Source: Rosa chinensis (Eukaryota; Streptophyta; Magnoliopsida; Rosales; Rosaceae). From it: a stretch of DNA of 64,000 nucleotides. Positions 53,026 to 64,000 of the stretch are shown here, one piece after another. The position numbers were made by a program, and so were the translations under genes. Location: positions 19,789,555 through 19,853,554 of the forward strand of contig NC_037093.1 in assembly GCF_002994745.2 (NCBI RefSeq). Reading direction: 5' to 3'. Positions within the stretch are counted from its first letter, which is position 1; each line of letters starts with the position of its first letter. The notes under the pieces were generated by a model. That model was not told the origin of the DNA and made no database searches. It worked only from the letters and a program-made list of their open reading frames with translations.

Positions 53026-56000
53026 ATGGACAAGGAGAGTAGGAAGCCAAAGAAAGAAGTTGGAGGTAGGAGCTTGATTGATTTGGTCTTCTCTTGGTCT
53101 ATTAGAGATGTTCTCAATAAAGATCATTACAAAAACCAGGTTTGCCCTCTTATGTGATTAGTACAGCTAGCCCCATTGTTGTCAGTTTTCATTTCGTTTC
53201 ATTTCCTTCCAGTGGATTTCCTTCATAGGTTTTTGGTAAATGATCAAAAGATATGATTGTGGGATACGATTAAATTTCTTGCTTGATGAACATATGCTTT
53301 CAGTTTATGTTATGTATAAGTTTAGATGCGTTGTCATTTGTGAAGTGTTTTCTCATTTAAGATGTATATTGCATATCCTTGTTATCAATTAATGGAGTAT
53401 CTTGTACTTAAAATGCTTGTGTCTGTCATTGAAAAAACAAAGAGGAAGGTACATTGAAAATTTGAAATCTTCAACTCAACTCTTGAAATTCTCAAGTGTT
53501 TCTCACCACCTAACCATTATGTTGCATTAGTAAATTTTGATTCCACTTAATCCGCCAATATCCTAGCCTATGGTAGCTAGATTGCAGATTTTACAGTGAT
53601 AGGGGAATCCTTATTTAGCTTATGTCTTTCTATGATTGTTAGTTTGTATCTTTATACGTTTGGTTTGTGCACATTTTCTTTTATAACAACTTACCTAGCT
53701 ATTGTTGATCCACCAGGAAAGCAAAAGATAAGTGTTAACAATAACTACGTACTTATCTGCATTTGACATTAGATAATGTTTATGAGTGACTTGCAGGTAA
53801 CTACGATTCCTGAGACGTTCTCGACTGTAACGAGTTACATGAAAGCATTTGTTCCTTCGCTTCTTGAGGAAACACATGATGAATTACGCTCAAGCATGAT
53901 GTCCCTGTCGCGGGCACCAACTTGTGAAATTCTAACAGTTGAAACTTCCAAGGATCATAAACCTCCCAAAGACTTGTTTTACCAAATTACATATAAGAGG
54001 AGACAAGGAGAAGATTATGTAGGAGCATATGAGCCAGATGTTGGTGATATCATTGCCTTGACCAATGTGAGACCAAAATACATTGATGATTTGAATAGAT
54101 CCAGAAATTCTTATCTTATTGCTTATGTTATTGGATCACAACATGGAAGTTCTGATAAGCTTCCGATACTCGCATCAAAGTCTATCAATGGAGGAGGAGA
54201 GTCAGGAAACAAAAAGATGAAGAGCAAGAGTGATACACTTTTTGCTGTTTACCTCATGAACATGACAACAAACGTACGTGTATGGAAAGCTCTGAACTCA
54301 GAATTAGGCTCAAACACAAATCTGTTTAAGAAGGTTCTGCAAGTTCAACCACCAAATTCATCACATGTATTCTTCTGAACTTTTATCTCTACTTTAACAT
54401 CATGAACCTCAATTACCTAAGTTTATGTTTCAGATCAGCACATGCATGTTGTATTCTCAATGTTAATACTACTTTATGTTTGTTTCTCAGGGTCAGAATT
54501 CTTGCACAATTTGTTTTTCCAATTATAACGGCTGCCCTGAGCTTTCTACTAGATGGCCCACAATGTGTTCTGATCTAAATGATTCCCAAGAGGCTGCAGT
54601 TTTGAACTGTATCAGTTTGAGTAAGTGCCATCACCAGAATACGGTCAGGCTAATATGGGGTCCTCCAGGGACTGGAAAAACAAAAACAATTGGTCTGTCA
54701 CTATTTGCTCTATTTCAGTTAAAGTGCAGAACACTGACATGTACTCCCACCAATATTGCCATCGTAGAAGTGACAACACGGCTCCTGAGATTGGTTAACC
54801 AGTCATTGGATTATGGCAAGTATGGACTTGGAGATATAATTCTATTTGGGAATAGGAGGAGATTGAAGATTGATAATTATGATGACCTTCTTGAGGTATT
54901 TCTTGATCATCGTGCTAAAATTCTGTCCAAATGTTTTGCCCCGTTGTCTGGTTGGAAACATTGGCTAGAGTCAATGATAGACTTACTTGAGGATCCAAAC
55001 AAACAATACTCATTGTATTTGCAATCAAGAAGGAAAAGATACAATTATAAACATGAAGATTCTGATGATGAAAATGATATTCTAACGTTTGAGCAGTTTG
55101 TGAAGGAGAGACAGTACTCACTGTATTTGAAAAAGAGAAGGGAAAAATACAATAAAGACAGTGATAATAGGAGCTCATCAAGTGATGATCACAATGGTTT
55201 TTTGACACTTGAGGAGTTTGTGAAGGAGAAACAGTATTCTCAGTCTTTGAAAAAGGGAAAGGAAAGATGCGACAATGACGGTGAAGATACTGATAACACA
55301 ACCTCATCAAGTGATGATGGAACTGATGTTTTGACGTTTGAGGAGTTTGTGAAGGAGAAACAGAATTACATTGGTGAGAATCTGAAGCTGTGTATGGTAA
55401 ATTTGTACACTCACTTGCCAACTTCTTGCATTTCATTAAAGGAGGTGAAGGACATGATTAGAGCTATTAATTTTCTCGAGTCAATTAAATCTTTACTGTG
55501 TCAGGGGGTTGGCATTACTAGTGAAGGGTTCCAATTGGTCCTGAACAGTTGTGTTCATGTACTGAAATCACTTCGTGCATTTTCTGTTCCAACTTCTAAT
55601 GATAGTCAGACACTAAGGAACTTGTGTTTGGAAAATGCTTGCTTAATATTTTGTACTGCATCAAGCTCTGCAAAATTGTACACGGAAGGAATCAAACCAC
55701 TGGAACTTTTATTCATTGATGAAGCTGCTCAGCTTAAAGAATGTGAATCAGCAATCCCTTTACAACTACCTGGCCTTCGGCATGCTATTCTCATAGGAGA
55801 TGAGAGGCAACTTCCTGCTATGGTTAAAAGCAAGGTTTCCGGCCATTTTGTCCTTCCTGCTATTTACTTTTTCAAATTTACAGAATTTTTTTAATCATAT
55901 AGTCTTAACATCTTAATAACTAGACACATATTGACATGTCAATTAGATTGCTGAGAATGCTGGTTTTGGAAGAAGCTTGTTCGAAAGACTAGTCCTATTG

Positions 56001-59000
56001 GGACATGAGAAGCACCTTCTCAATGTCCAGTATCGAATGCATCCATCAATCAGCTTATTTCCGAAAAAGGAGTTTTACAATAATCGGATATTGGATGGTC
56101 CAAATGTCAATGAAAGAAGCTATGAGAAATGCTTCCTTGAGGGAAAAATATTTGGATCCTACTCCTTCATAAATATAGCTGATGGAAAAGAAGAACTTGA
56201 TCGTGGACACAGTTCGAAAAATATGGTTGAGGCTGCTGTTGTCTATCAGATAGTTCTTAGCCTTTACGAAGGTTAGCTGTTTTAAGATGTGTCTGGTTAT
56301 CTTTTTGGATAGATATATGATTTTTCAGTTCCCTTAGTTTTCTTAATTTTGTTTTCGCACACAGAATTCACTCGAACAAAGAAGAAGGTTAGTATTGGGG
56401 TAATATCACCTTACAAAGCCCAAGTCAATGCAATTGGGGAGAGAGTCAGAGAATACAGTACGGATCATTTAGCTGGAACTGGCTTCACTCTAAGTGTGCG
56501 GTCTGTTGATGGATTCCAAGGTGGTGAAGAGGATGTGATAATCATCTCCACTGTTAGATGTAATGGGAATGGATCAATTGGTTTCCTCTCAAATCATCAA
56601 AGAACAAATGTTGTACTAACACGTGTGTAAGTACAAGATTTTGTACATGTTATTTGTTGGCATTCCCATACAAAGCTAGTGAAGTATATCATGACAATTC
56701 ATCACTGAAGAAGCTGGAAAAGGGCCTAATACTGATCTCAAATATGTTACAGGTAAATGCATCTCATGAGTCAACATATGCATTGGGATTGCAATATGTG
56801 TTGCAATCCTTGAGTCAGTCCTAGGTGTTTGTTTTTGGAAAGTATCTTTCTATTCTTAAATTTTATTATGCAAAGATTTTTTTTCACCAGTTAAAATCGT
56901 CCCATTGAAGACCTAATTGATTTAGGTCTGTTTATTTTAATTGGCAATCTTTTGTTAAAAAGATCTTTCCTAATAGGAATCAATTAGGGTTAGACGCATT
57001 GATTGTACACGATTCTTTCTCCATATAATTCTGAAAATATGGTCTAGGTTTAGAGAGCTTTTAATTTGCATATCATATCAATTTGCATGTGATTGATGCA
57101 TATATTGTGGGTCTAAACTCTCCAATTCAAATAGTGTTTAAGGAAAGGAGTTTAGAAAATCTTATCTGCATTTAGAATTGTTTTGAATACATATCAGATA
57201 AAAGATTGTGATTGCATGTTGTTTTGAAAAACCTTTCCATGTTTATCTCAATCGGTGTTTAATGTGATTGGATTGAGGGGGAGTCTTTATCTTCTATAAA
57301 AGGTTTTGAAACTGCATTATGAGAGGAAGAGTTTTCTGATTGAGAATTTTAATTGTGCTGCATAGTCTGCACTAACTGTTTTACAAAACTCTCATTGTTT
57401 GTTTGATTGATTGATCATACTGCTTGTTCACTGCATTCATCACTTGCATATGTGATTGAGATCAGTGAGGCTTCAAGGCAAGATTGAATTTGAAGGCGTG
57501 TCCAGATTTCTTCATCTATACAGATTGCTTCATAGTTGTTTAGAATAGGTCTTTTACAGTTGTGAGCAAGTTAGCATTGTTGCTAGTCAATGTGGTTGTG
57601 TTGAATACCACTACTTGTGATCTGTAACGATTTGATTCATATTGGATTTGATTCTCGTGTTGGCTACGTTAAAAGCCACGCAGTGAAGTTTCCTCAGTGG
57701 AGAGGTTTACACTGCGTCAGCAATTCTTGTGTTCTTTTATTTGTGTTGTTGCTTGTTTGAATAACTGTCATTACTCAAACTCTATCAATTTTGTTCCATC
57801 CGGTAATTACAATTGGCATCAGAGCGGGTTCTAAAGCTTTTTAGTAGATCCGAGGACATGATGGAACATGAATGTGACAGAGCTGCTAGTTCGATAAAGT
57901 GTCCCCCATATTTTGATGGTGAAGATTACTCGCAATGGAAGATCATGATGAGGTTCAAGCCTAAGAAAAAGGTACAAAATTTTGCTATCTCTTCTGTTAA
58001 AATGAAAGATGTGGATGATAGTGATTCTGTGGATTTAGCTTTACTAACCAAAGAGTTTAAAAAATTTCTGAAAAATAAAAACTCTTATGGTAGTACTTCA
58101 AAAAGTATATCTGAATCAAAAAGGGGGCAATTATCTGAAAAACGATTTGACAAAAACCCAAAAGTCAATAATTTTGATAAAGAGAAGCGTTGTTGAAAAA
58201 CCTATACGTTATGAATGTGGTGGTATTGGTCATATCTCTTCTGATTGTGGAAATAGAAAATATAGCTCACAAAATAACAAGGCTCTTAAGTCAACTTGGA
58301 GCGACAGTGAGGAAAATTCTCAAACTGAGAATGAAGAAGAGAATATTGCTTTCATCTCCTCACCTTATCATGAGGCATCTGACGATTCCAACAGTAAAGG
58401 TAAGATTTTTGATATATCAGATGATGTGACTAATGATAAGTGCAGGGAACTGTATAAAGCTTCAAGAGTGATGTTCAAAAGAAATCTTAAACTTGAGAAC
58501 GAGATTGAGCAAATCAGAAAAGCAAAGATCAAGGCCGAGTTAAATCTTGAATCATGCAAAGAAAAATGGGAAGGTGAACGCTTTGCTTACACTGACAAAC
58601 TTGATATTTTGCAGGATAAGATGAATTCCCAAAATTGGGAGGTGGAGCATATTGAGTTGATTGACAGGATTAAAACCCTTCAGGTTGAAGTTAAAGCCCA
58701 ATCAAATCTGAATATCTCACTAACCTCTAAAATTGAGAGTTTGCAGGTCAAGCTTGAAGAGTCTCAAGAAAAGTTCAACAAATTCTCAATAGGGTCAGAT
58801 TTGGTTTCCAAAATGATTGGAATTGGAAAACCACACACCAACAAGAAAAGGTTGCGGCATAAAGGTGCAAAAATCAATCGTTCTAACTTTGTGAAAGGTG
58901 TGAGCTCAAGTGTGCACTCAAGCTCATCAAATGACCAAGAAACTCATCCCCCAACTCTTCCTCAAAAGCCTAAATTTGATTCAGCACCTCCACCTCATCA

Positions 59001-62000
59001 AAGGAGAACTCAGGTAAGTTCTGACAGTCACATCTCTGTGCGTCAGCCTAGGTATGTTCATAACTCAAAAAGTTTCACTCCCACTTGTCATTTCTGCGGA
59101 AAATTGGGACACATACGTCCTAGATGTAATATGCTCCGCAGGGTCACTCAAAATCAGAGGAAAGCATCAAAAATAGGCTCAACTGCATCGCTGCAAGCAG
59201 AGCTGAAAGAGCATCTGAAGTTGATTAGCAGGATTGCAATCCCCAAAGAGCAGAATTTGAAGCAGAAGCAAATCTGGATTAAAAAAGGTTCAAATAATTA
59301 TTTTTCTGCTCATATGAATAATCTTGATAATATGCTTGAGCTTGCTTTCGTTCCTACGTACTGAACACAAATTGTCTAATTTGTTTACTAGGCCTTTAGA
59401 CAGAACTCAATTTGAATCACTTAGAAGCACCGTTGGTGGATGCTCTAAGTATTGATACTCTCACTTCGCTTGATCCATTTTGCATGCATTCATGTTGTAT
59501 GTCTTCATGGTAGTATAGGTGCATTATTATTTACGTTTCTGCATTGTTAGGATCAGTTTCTGGAAATTCAAGATTGTGATTTGTATCCCTAAGTGTCTGA
59601 CAGATTAATTTGAACTTAGATTGATGAGGGCTCTACTCCTTTTCTTAAATCTGTGTGCAATGAGCTGCTTAGCATGTTTTGAATTTGTTCCTGCATCACT
59701 CTGTAATTGTGAGCTTGAACAACATATTCTCTATCACCTTGAATCCTCACATGCACACATACTCTAAGTGGTGGTAGGTCATATTTGTTGGTTGGCCTGT
59801 TCTCAATACTCTTGTACGGAATATTTCCTTATTTTTGCTGCTCCTTGAAAAAAAAAAAAAAAAAAAAAAAAAAATTTATATGGAGCATGGCCAGGCTATT
59901 GCCAAAGTAAACAGCCCTCGGTCGTGACGAACGATATGAGGATTGGGAAGAAACAGGAATGGTTTGGTCACCCCGGTGGATTATGAGACTATTGACTCGA
60001 GTAGATGTGCTCTTTGGGATGTCCTTGTTACATCTAGTACCCTAAAGTCATCTGACTTGGGAGCTGCTAGCTTAATACTCGTTACATGGGTCGTAGTCTT
60101 CTTGAGCAAAAATGTTACTTTGTGTGAAAGGCCAAAAGAAAAATTCAAAATCATGCCCTCACGGTGTTATAAGGGGGAATATAGTTTACGTGCTTAAATT
60201 TGTTTCGTATGTGAGGCTTGGTTTTCAGGTTTCCACAAATATTACACACCCCATCTTGAGATATGTTCACTCTTCACAACAAGAGGTATAGAATACTCGA
60301 TCACCCTCTATCTTACCTTGTGATTGTCGGAATCAATTCACTCGTGTGAACTTATTTTGTTGCACTCTTGTTTATGATTAAGTGGTATTGCTCTTGTTGG
60401 AAAAGCTATGCGAATTAAATCTGTTCTTAGCATTTGGATACAACCCACTCATTGTGTGTTTGCATTTCATCCTTGCATCTCTCATCAAATGATCACACTT
60501 AGGGGGAGTATTGATACTTGGGCTATCTTTCTCTGATTGATTCTTCTTGGGCTGGTGTCTATTGCGAAACATCTACTGGTGATCCTCCTTCTACATAGCT
60601 TCCGCTACATAAGTTGCATTTGTCATAAAAATGTCAATGTTGCATCGCTTTTTTGTGTGTTCCGTGATGATATCATATTTCTGATGTACATATACCAGAG
60701 ATGGGTCTATCCCGTGGACAAAAACCGTGTAAATGATTTTGGTTTCAGTGGTGAAGCCGATCAGGTCACCGATCAGGTCATTGAATAGGTCACTGATTAC
60801 TGAACATGAGAAGTTCAATGAATTTGGAAATGAAAGTGCGCTTGTATGACATGAAACCAAGCACTAATTGGGAGGCAATCCAATGAATGGATGAGGAGAT
60901 GGCAACGGCATAGGAAACTTTTATGTTAAAAGGGTGTTATAGTTTACCTGAATCTTCTTTTCAATTTCATTGCTTCTTTTCTGGTTCCTTTTTATGTTTT
61001 TAGTGTGTGTGCAGGTCATATAGTTGAGGAAAGATAGAAGAAGATCACTGTTGACCGAAACAGTTTTTCTGGCTCGCGGATCAGTTCATTTTGAACGGCT
61101 AGGGTTCACAGCTCACTTGGAATCAGAAGACGTGCCATACATGGATCAAAAGCCCCAGGAGTCTATTTTCCAATGGAGTTGACAGATAGAAATTCTGAGT
61201 TCTAATGAGTCTGCAGTCTCCAGTTGAGTACAGAAACGTCAGGGCAGAAAACCAGAAAACTGGGCAGCTGAGCCACATAAAGCGCAAAACAGGGGATAAT
61301 TCCCGGGGTCCAAATGAGATAAGCCTTACATGTATTTGAAGCCCCAGATGTCTACTTCATTCATACCAACGGGTTTCTGAATGTGACCCCTGTAGCTTCC
61401 GGTATTCAGGTTTGAATGGACAAAGGACATTCTGTCAGCATTCTAACAGTTTTCTGTATTTTTTTTTTGCTAACTTTGCAGGTCTCTAGTTTTCACATCC
61501 CTTGGACTTAGAATTTGCGCCACATATGTACGGAAAGCCCTGAATATGAACTTTCATCTCCAAGTAGGATCTTTGGATTCCGATTCTGAATGGATGAGCT
61601 ATAAGCCTCGGAAGTAGGACTGCTGCAAGGTTTTAGCTGAAATCAGTTTGTGACAAGTGATGTTTCCTATTGTCTTTGAGCATTATTGGAGTACCTTTGG
61701 AGCATGTTTGGCATGGAACTTATGTTAGGAAGTCAAGGCTTAATTAGCCTTGAGGTTTGTGTCTTTAGTTCATCTCCAAAGGTTGTGTGCATTGGGAGGT
61801 CTACAAGAGGGAGCATTCTCTACTTTTCTTAACTATATACTTGTTTTTGTTGTTTTCTTTTCTCTCTCTTTATATACTTAAATCTTTTCATTACATGTGA
61901 TTATTTGTCAAACATTGAGGACAATATTTGGTTTAAGTGTGGGGGAAGAAAATTGACACCTTTTTGCTATTTTTAGGTTGTTAGTTTTGCGTTTTCGATA

Positions 62001-63909
62001 TATATATAAAAATTATAAAAAAAAAAAAATTAAAAAAAAAAAAAAAAAAAACGATATTCAGTTTTTGTGTGCTTCATAAGCTAGTTCGTTATCTTCATCT
62101 GTCTACTTGACAATGAATTCATGGATGGTTCTTGCAAGCTCTGGAGTTGGCTGCTGCATTAAATTTTGGAAAATTGGGAAGGCCATGCACATAGAGATTG
62201 ATAGAAGTGGGAAGATACCAATGTTGAGGTTCTGAGTCCCATGCAGGGAATAAGACAAAGGAATATGATGATATCGGAATGAAATATTTGAAGTATGTGC
62301 TTTTGTTCCTTGTTGCATGCTCCTCTATTTATTCACTCAAGTACGAGCAGCACAAGAGCTGGTATTCTTGGGTTCATTCACAAGCTGTGTCTACATGTTC
62401 GGTTTTATTATGTTGTGCTCTCACTTGTTCATTAACTACAAGCTGAAGGTTGCCTTTGTCATTCCTAGACAAAAAGGGGGAGAATATTGGTGAATTTGAT
62501 CAACTTGTGCTTTGATTGTTTAAATCTTTTGATATTGATCTTGAAATTGCGTTGACATTCCTATGCCTTATCTTTAACTTGCTTTTTACAAGGTGTGTGT
62601 GATAAGTGTTACAGGAATTGCAGGCTTCTTCCCAAGTGAGGATCCTCAAGTACTTGTTGAGGGGGAGTTTGTATTAATTAGATGTGTTTTGTATAGGAAT
62701 GCCAAAGGGGGAGATTGTAAGTACAAGATTTTGTACATGTTATTTGTTGGCATTCCCATACAAAGCTAGTGAAGTATATCATGACAATTCATCACTGAAG
62801 AAGCTGGAAAAGGGCCTAATACTGATCTCAAATATGTTACAGGTAAATGCATCTCATGAGTCAACATATGCATTGGGATTGCAATATGTGTTGCAATCCT
62901 TGAGTCAGTCCTAGGTGTTTGTTTTTGGAAAGTATCTTTCTATTCTTAAATTTTATTATGCAAAGATTTTTTTCACCAGTTAAAATCGTCCCATTGAAGA
63001 CCTAATTGATTTAGGTCTGTTTATTTTAATTGGCAATCTTTTGTTAAAAAGATCTTTCCTAATAGGAATCAATTAGGGTTAGACGCATTGATTGTACACG
63101 ATTCTTTCTCCATATAATTCTGAAAATATGGTCTAGGTTTAGAGAGCTTTTAATTTGCATATCATATCAATTTGCATGTGATTGATGCATATATTGTGGG
63201 TCTAAACTCTCCAATTCAAATAGTGTTTAAGGAAAGGAGTTTAGAAAATCTTATCTGCATTTAGAATTGTTTTGAATACATATCAGATAAAAGATTGTGA
63301 TTGCATGTTGTTTTGAAAAACCTTTCCATGTTTATCTCAATCGGTGTTTAATGTGATTGGATTGAGGGGGAGTCTTTATCTTCTATAAAAGGTTTTGAAA
63401 CTGCATTATGAGAGGAAGAGTTTTCTGATTGAGAATTTTAATTGTGCTGCATAGTCTGCACTAACTGTTTTACAAAACTCTCATTGTTTGTTTGATTGAT
63501 TGATCATACTGCTTGTTCACTGCATTCATCACTTGCATATGTGATTGAGATCAGTGAGGCTTCAAGGCAAGATTGAATTTGAAGGCGTGTCCAGATTTCT
63601 TCATCTATACAGATTGCTTCATAGTTGTTTAGAATAGGTCTTTTACAGTTGTGAGCAAGTTAGCATTGTTGCTAGTCAATGTGGTTGTGTTGAATACCAC
63701 TACTTGTGATCTGTAACGATTTGATTCATATTGGATTTGATTCTCGTGTTGGCTACGTTAAAAGCCACGCAGTGAAGTTTCCTCAGTGGAGAGGTTTACA
63801 CTGCGTCAGCAATTCTTGTGTTCTTTTATTTGTGTTGTTGCTTGTTTGAATAACTGTCATTACTCAAACTCTATCAATTTTGTTCCATCCGGTAATTACA
63901 ACGTGCAAG
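53026..63909 (+). CDS. SF1 helicase (SEN1/UPF1-like), exons 1-5, exon 5 split by a retrotransposon
   Basis: Exons: 53026-53139, 53797-54366, 54491-55834, 55947-56271 and 56365-56625; the last four bases of exon 5 lie at 63906-63909 beyond the insertion. Introns are GT-AG with matching phases. Start ATG encodes [16 protein letters not shown] then [14 protein letters not shown]. Motifs: Walker A GPPGTGKT (about residue 285), DEAAQ (about 638), GDERQLPA (about 663), [34 protein letters not shown] and RTNVVLTR, which ends at the insertion. Such enzymes unwind RNA or RNA-DNA hybrids; this plant subfamily is poorly characterised. Three extra acidic repeats (55002-55362) lie between Walker A and the DEAA box. 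Everything up to the insertion is open. The C-terminus lies beyond the window. Whether protein is made depends on splicing out the insertion. Confidence 0.82.
55002..55362 (+). repeat. Three in-frame protein repeats in the helicase
   Basis: Units of about 36-43 codons start [28 protein letters not shown] and [14 protein letters not shown] and end in (F)[15 protein letters not shown] and FEEFVKEK. Between lie acidic Ser/Asp-rich runs ([26 protein letters not shown]). They extend a surface insertion of the helicase and arose by tandem duplication within exon 3, the reading frame being kept. Confidence 0.85.
56626..57811 (+). repeat. 5' LTR of the gag-only element
   Basis: Begins TGTAAGTACAAG and ends CGGTAATTACA. 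TATA box CTATAAAAGG near 57294-57303. The first seven bases include GTAAGT, a consensus splice donor. Confidence 0.95.
57812..57826 (+). other. Primer-binding site of the gag-only element
   Basis: TTGGCATCAGAGCGG (57813 onward) closely resembles the initiator-Met primer site TGGTATCAGAGC, one base different. Confidence 0.8.
57858..59364 (+). pseudogene. SIRE-like gag with frameshift and internal deletion
   Basis: The first usable ATG is at 57858 ([12 protein letters not shown]). It gives the gag opening [16 protein letters not shown], then jumps to [13 protein letters not shown], so most of the capsid core seems deleted. A frameshift near 58190 moves to the second frame, which stays open to 59364. 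That part has a zinc knuckle [17 protein letters not shown] (Tyr replaces the usual residue before YECGG), a long coiled coil (about 58430-58790) and a second knuckle [14 protein letters not shown] (59089-59130). Two knuckles around a coiled coil is the SIRE/Maximus gag plan as I know it. It is unlikely to be a working gag. Confidence 0.72.
59365..62715 (+). other. Non-coding internal region of the gag-only element
   Basis: No pol domain is found. An A28-30 run lies at 59845-59873. Purine tracts of the AGGGGGAG type occur at 60500-60507, 62474-62481, 62658-62665 and 62705-62713, the last being the likely polypurine tract. Around 61912-61950 ATTGAGGACAATATTTGGTT then TAAGTGTGGGGGAAG resembles a segment common in Athila/Gypsy elements, so the region may be a mosaic. 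A second A-run lies at 62008-62051. Confidence 0.55.
62716..63900 (+). repeat. 3' LTR of the gag-only element
   Basis: 1185 bp, identical to the 5' LTR in my reading except for one T fewer in the run after CAAAGA. Confidence 0.95.
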
Positions 63910-64000
63910 GTACTAAGTCTACACTCTACAGTTACATTACTATAACTAGATTGTTGATGGATGGTGCATGCAGGTAGATGAATCAGATCCATCCATGTAA
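63901..64000 (+). other. Helicase gene beyond the insertion
   Basis: ACGTG (second copy of the duplication) then CAAG completes the native exon end, ACA CGT GCA AG, followed by donor GTACTAAG. The remainder is intron; an acceptor-like TGCATGCAG at about 63973 precedes GTAGATGAATC. The next helicase exon (YCLWILGN-type in this family) is not seen before the window ends. Confidence 0.6.

Larger units (their letters stand above)
56626..63900 (+). mobile_element. Young gag-only Copia/SIRE-like LTR retrotransposon (TR-GAG type), 7.3 kb
   Basis: LTRs of 1186 and 1185 bp bound it, with ACGTG duplications (56621-56625 and 63901-63905). The LTRs agree at every base I compared except one T in a T-run (near 56876/62965). 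The primer site TTGGCATCAGAGCGG follows the 5' LTR, and CAAAGGGGGAGAT precedes the 3' LTR. Inside is a degraded gag (57858-59364) and 3.3 kb without protease, integrase, RT or RNase H. It is therefore non-autonomous but recently active, so an autonomous partner probably exists. It inserted in helicase exon 5. Confidence 0.92.

Noticed and set aside
57813..57857. Start of the gag frame at the primer-binding site
   Set aside because: There is no ATG there; the frame simply runs through the PBS. The first ATG is at 57858.
1..64000. CRISPR arrays, rRNA genes, functional tRNA genes, organelle DNA inserts
   Set aside because: No spaced identical short repeats, no rRNA cores, no tRNA cloverleaf with intact boxes and acceptor stem, and no recognisable plastid or mitochondrial genes were seen. 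The YBEY fragment encodes a nuclear gene for a chloroplast protein and is not plastid DNA.

Overview
The window is nuclear DNA of a flowering plant, most likely a eudicot. It carries spliced plant genes with canonical GT-AG introns, plant-type LTR retrotransposons (Copia, TAT-lineage Gypsy, a TRIM), and hAT, Mutator, Harbinger and CACTA derivatives with exact target-site duplications (TSDs). I see no bacterial operon, CRISPR array, rRNA gene or functional tRNA gene. Several repeats look like ones I associate with Rosaceae, but that is recall and not proof.

Only two host genes look substantial. The first is an alpha/beta-hydrolase gene (40934-48295, + strand, four exons, 302 aa, intact triad). 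Its second intron is about 6.1 kb and holds a CACTA relic, a Tip100-type hAT, a Mutator MITE and an antisense VPS37 exon. The second is an SF1 (SEN1/UPF1-like) helicase gene starting at 53026 (+). A 7.3 kb Copia-like element with virtually identical LTRs has inserted into exon 5, inside helicase motif VI.

Layout: 1-5393 is a decayed Copia element on the minus strand. From 5640 to 15770 lies a graveyard of gene fragments (YBEY, PHD-finger, SFT1/BET1-like SNARE exon, a four-copy COG2 array, an ITPA retrocopy) mixed with hAT elements and a LINE. A solo LTR with TSD occupies 17819-19685. From 21194 to 33805 a Mutator-type TIR element is split by a full-length TAT Gypsy element (21746-33421). That element's gag-pol reads in one frame but carries two amber codons, and downstream of pol it has a spliced antisense gene. 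From 35590 to 37569 is a Mutator-type element holding a ribose-5-phosphate isomerase fragment and a nested Harbinger MITE. From 37871 to 40781 is a foldback Mutator element with a tandem-repeat core, ending about 150 bp upstream of the hydrolase ATG. From 48800 to 52263 come two poly(A) retroposons, a SINE and a complete TRIM. The helicase locus and its insertion fill the rest.

The most distinctive signals are these. The TAT element has a phase-consistent spliced antisense gene. The retroelement in the helicase begins TGTAAGT, which places a consensus splice donor one base inside the element and in the same codon phase as the native exon end. The Copia primer-binding site appears to match the anticodon arm of tRNA-Ile with C opposite inosine-34. 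A COG2 exon is tandemly multiplied. Boundaries and TSDs were read directly from the sequence; family names rest on motif recognition, without database searches.
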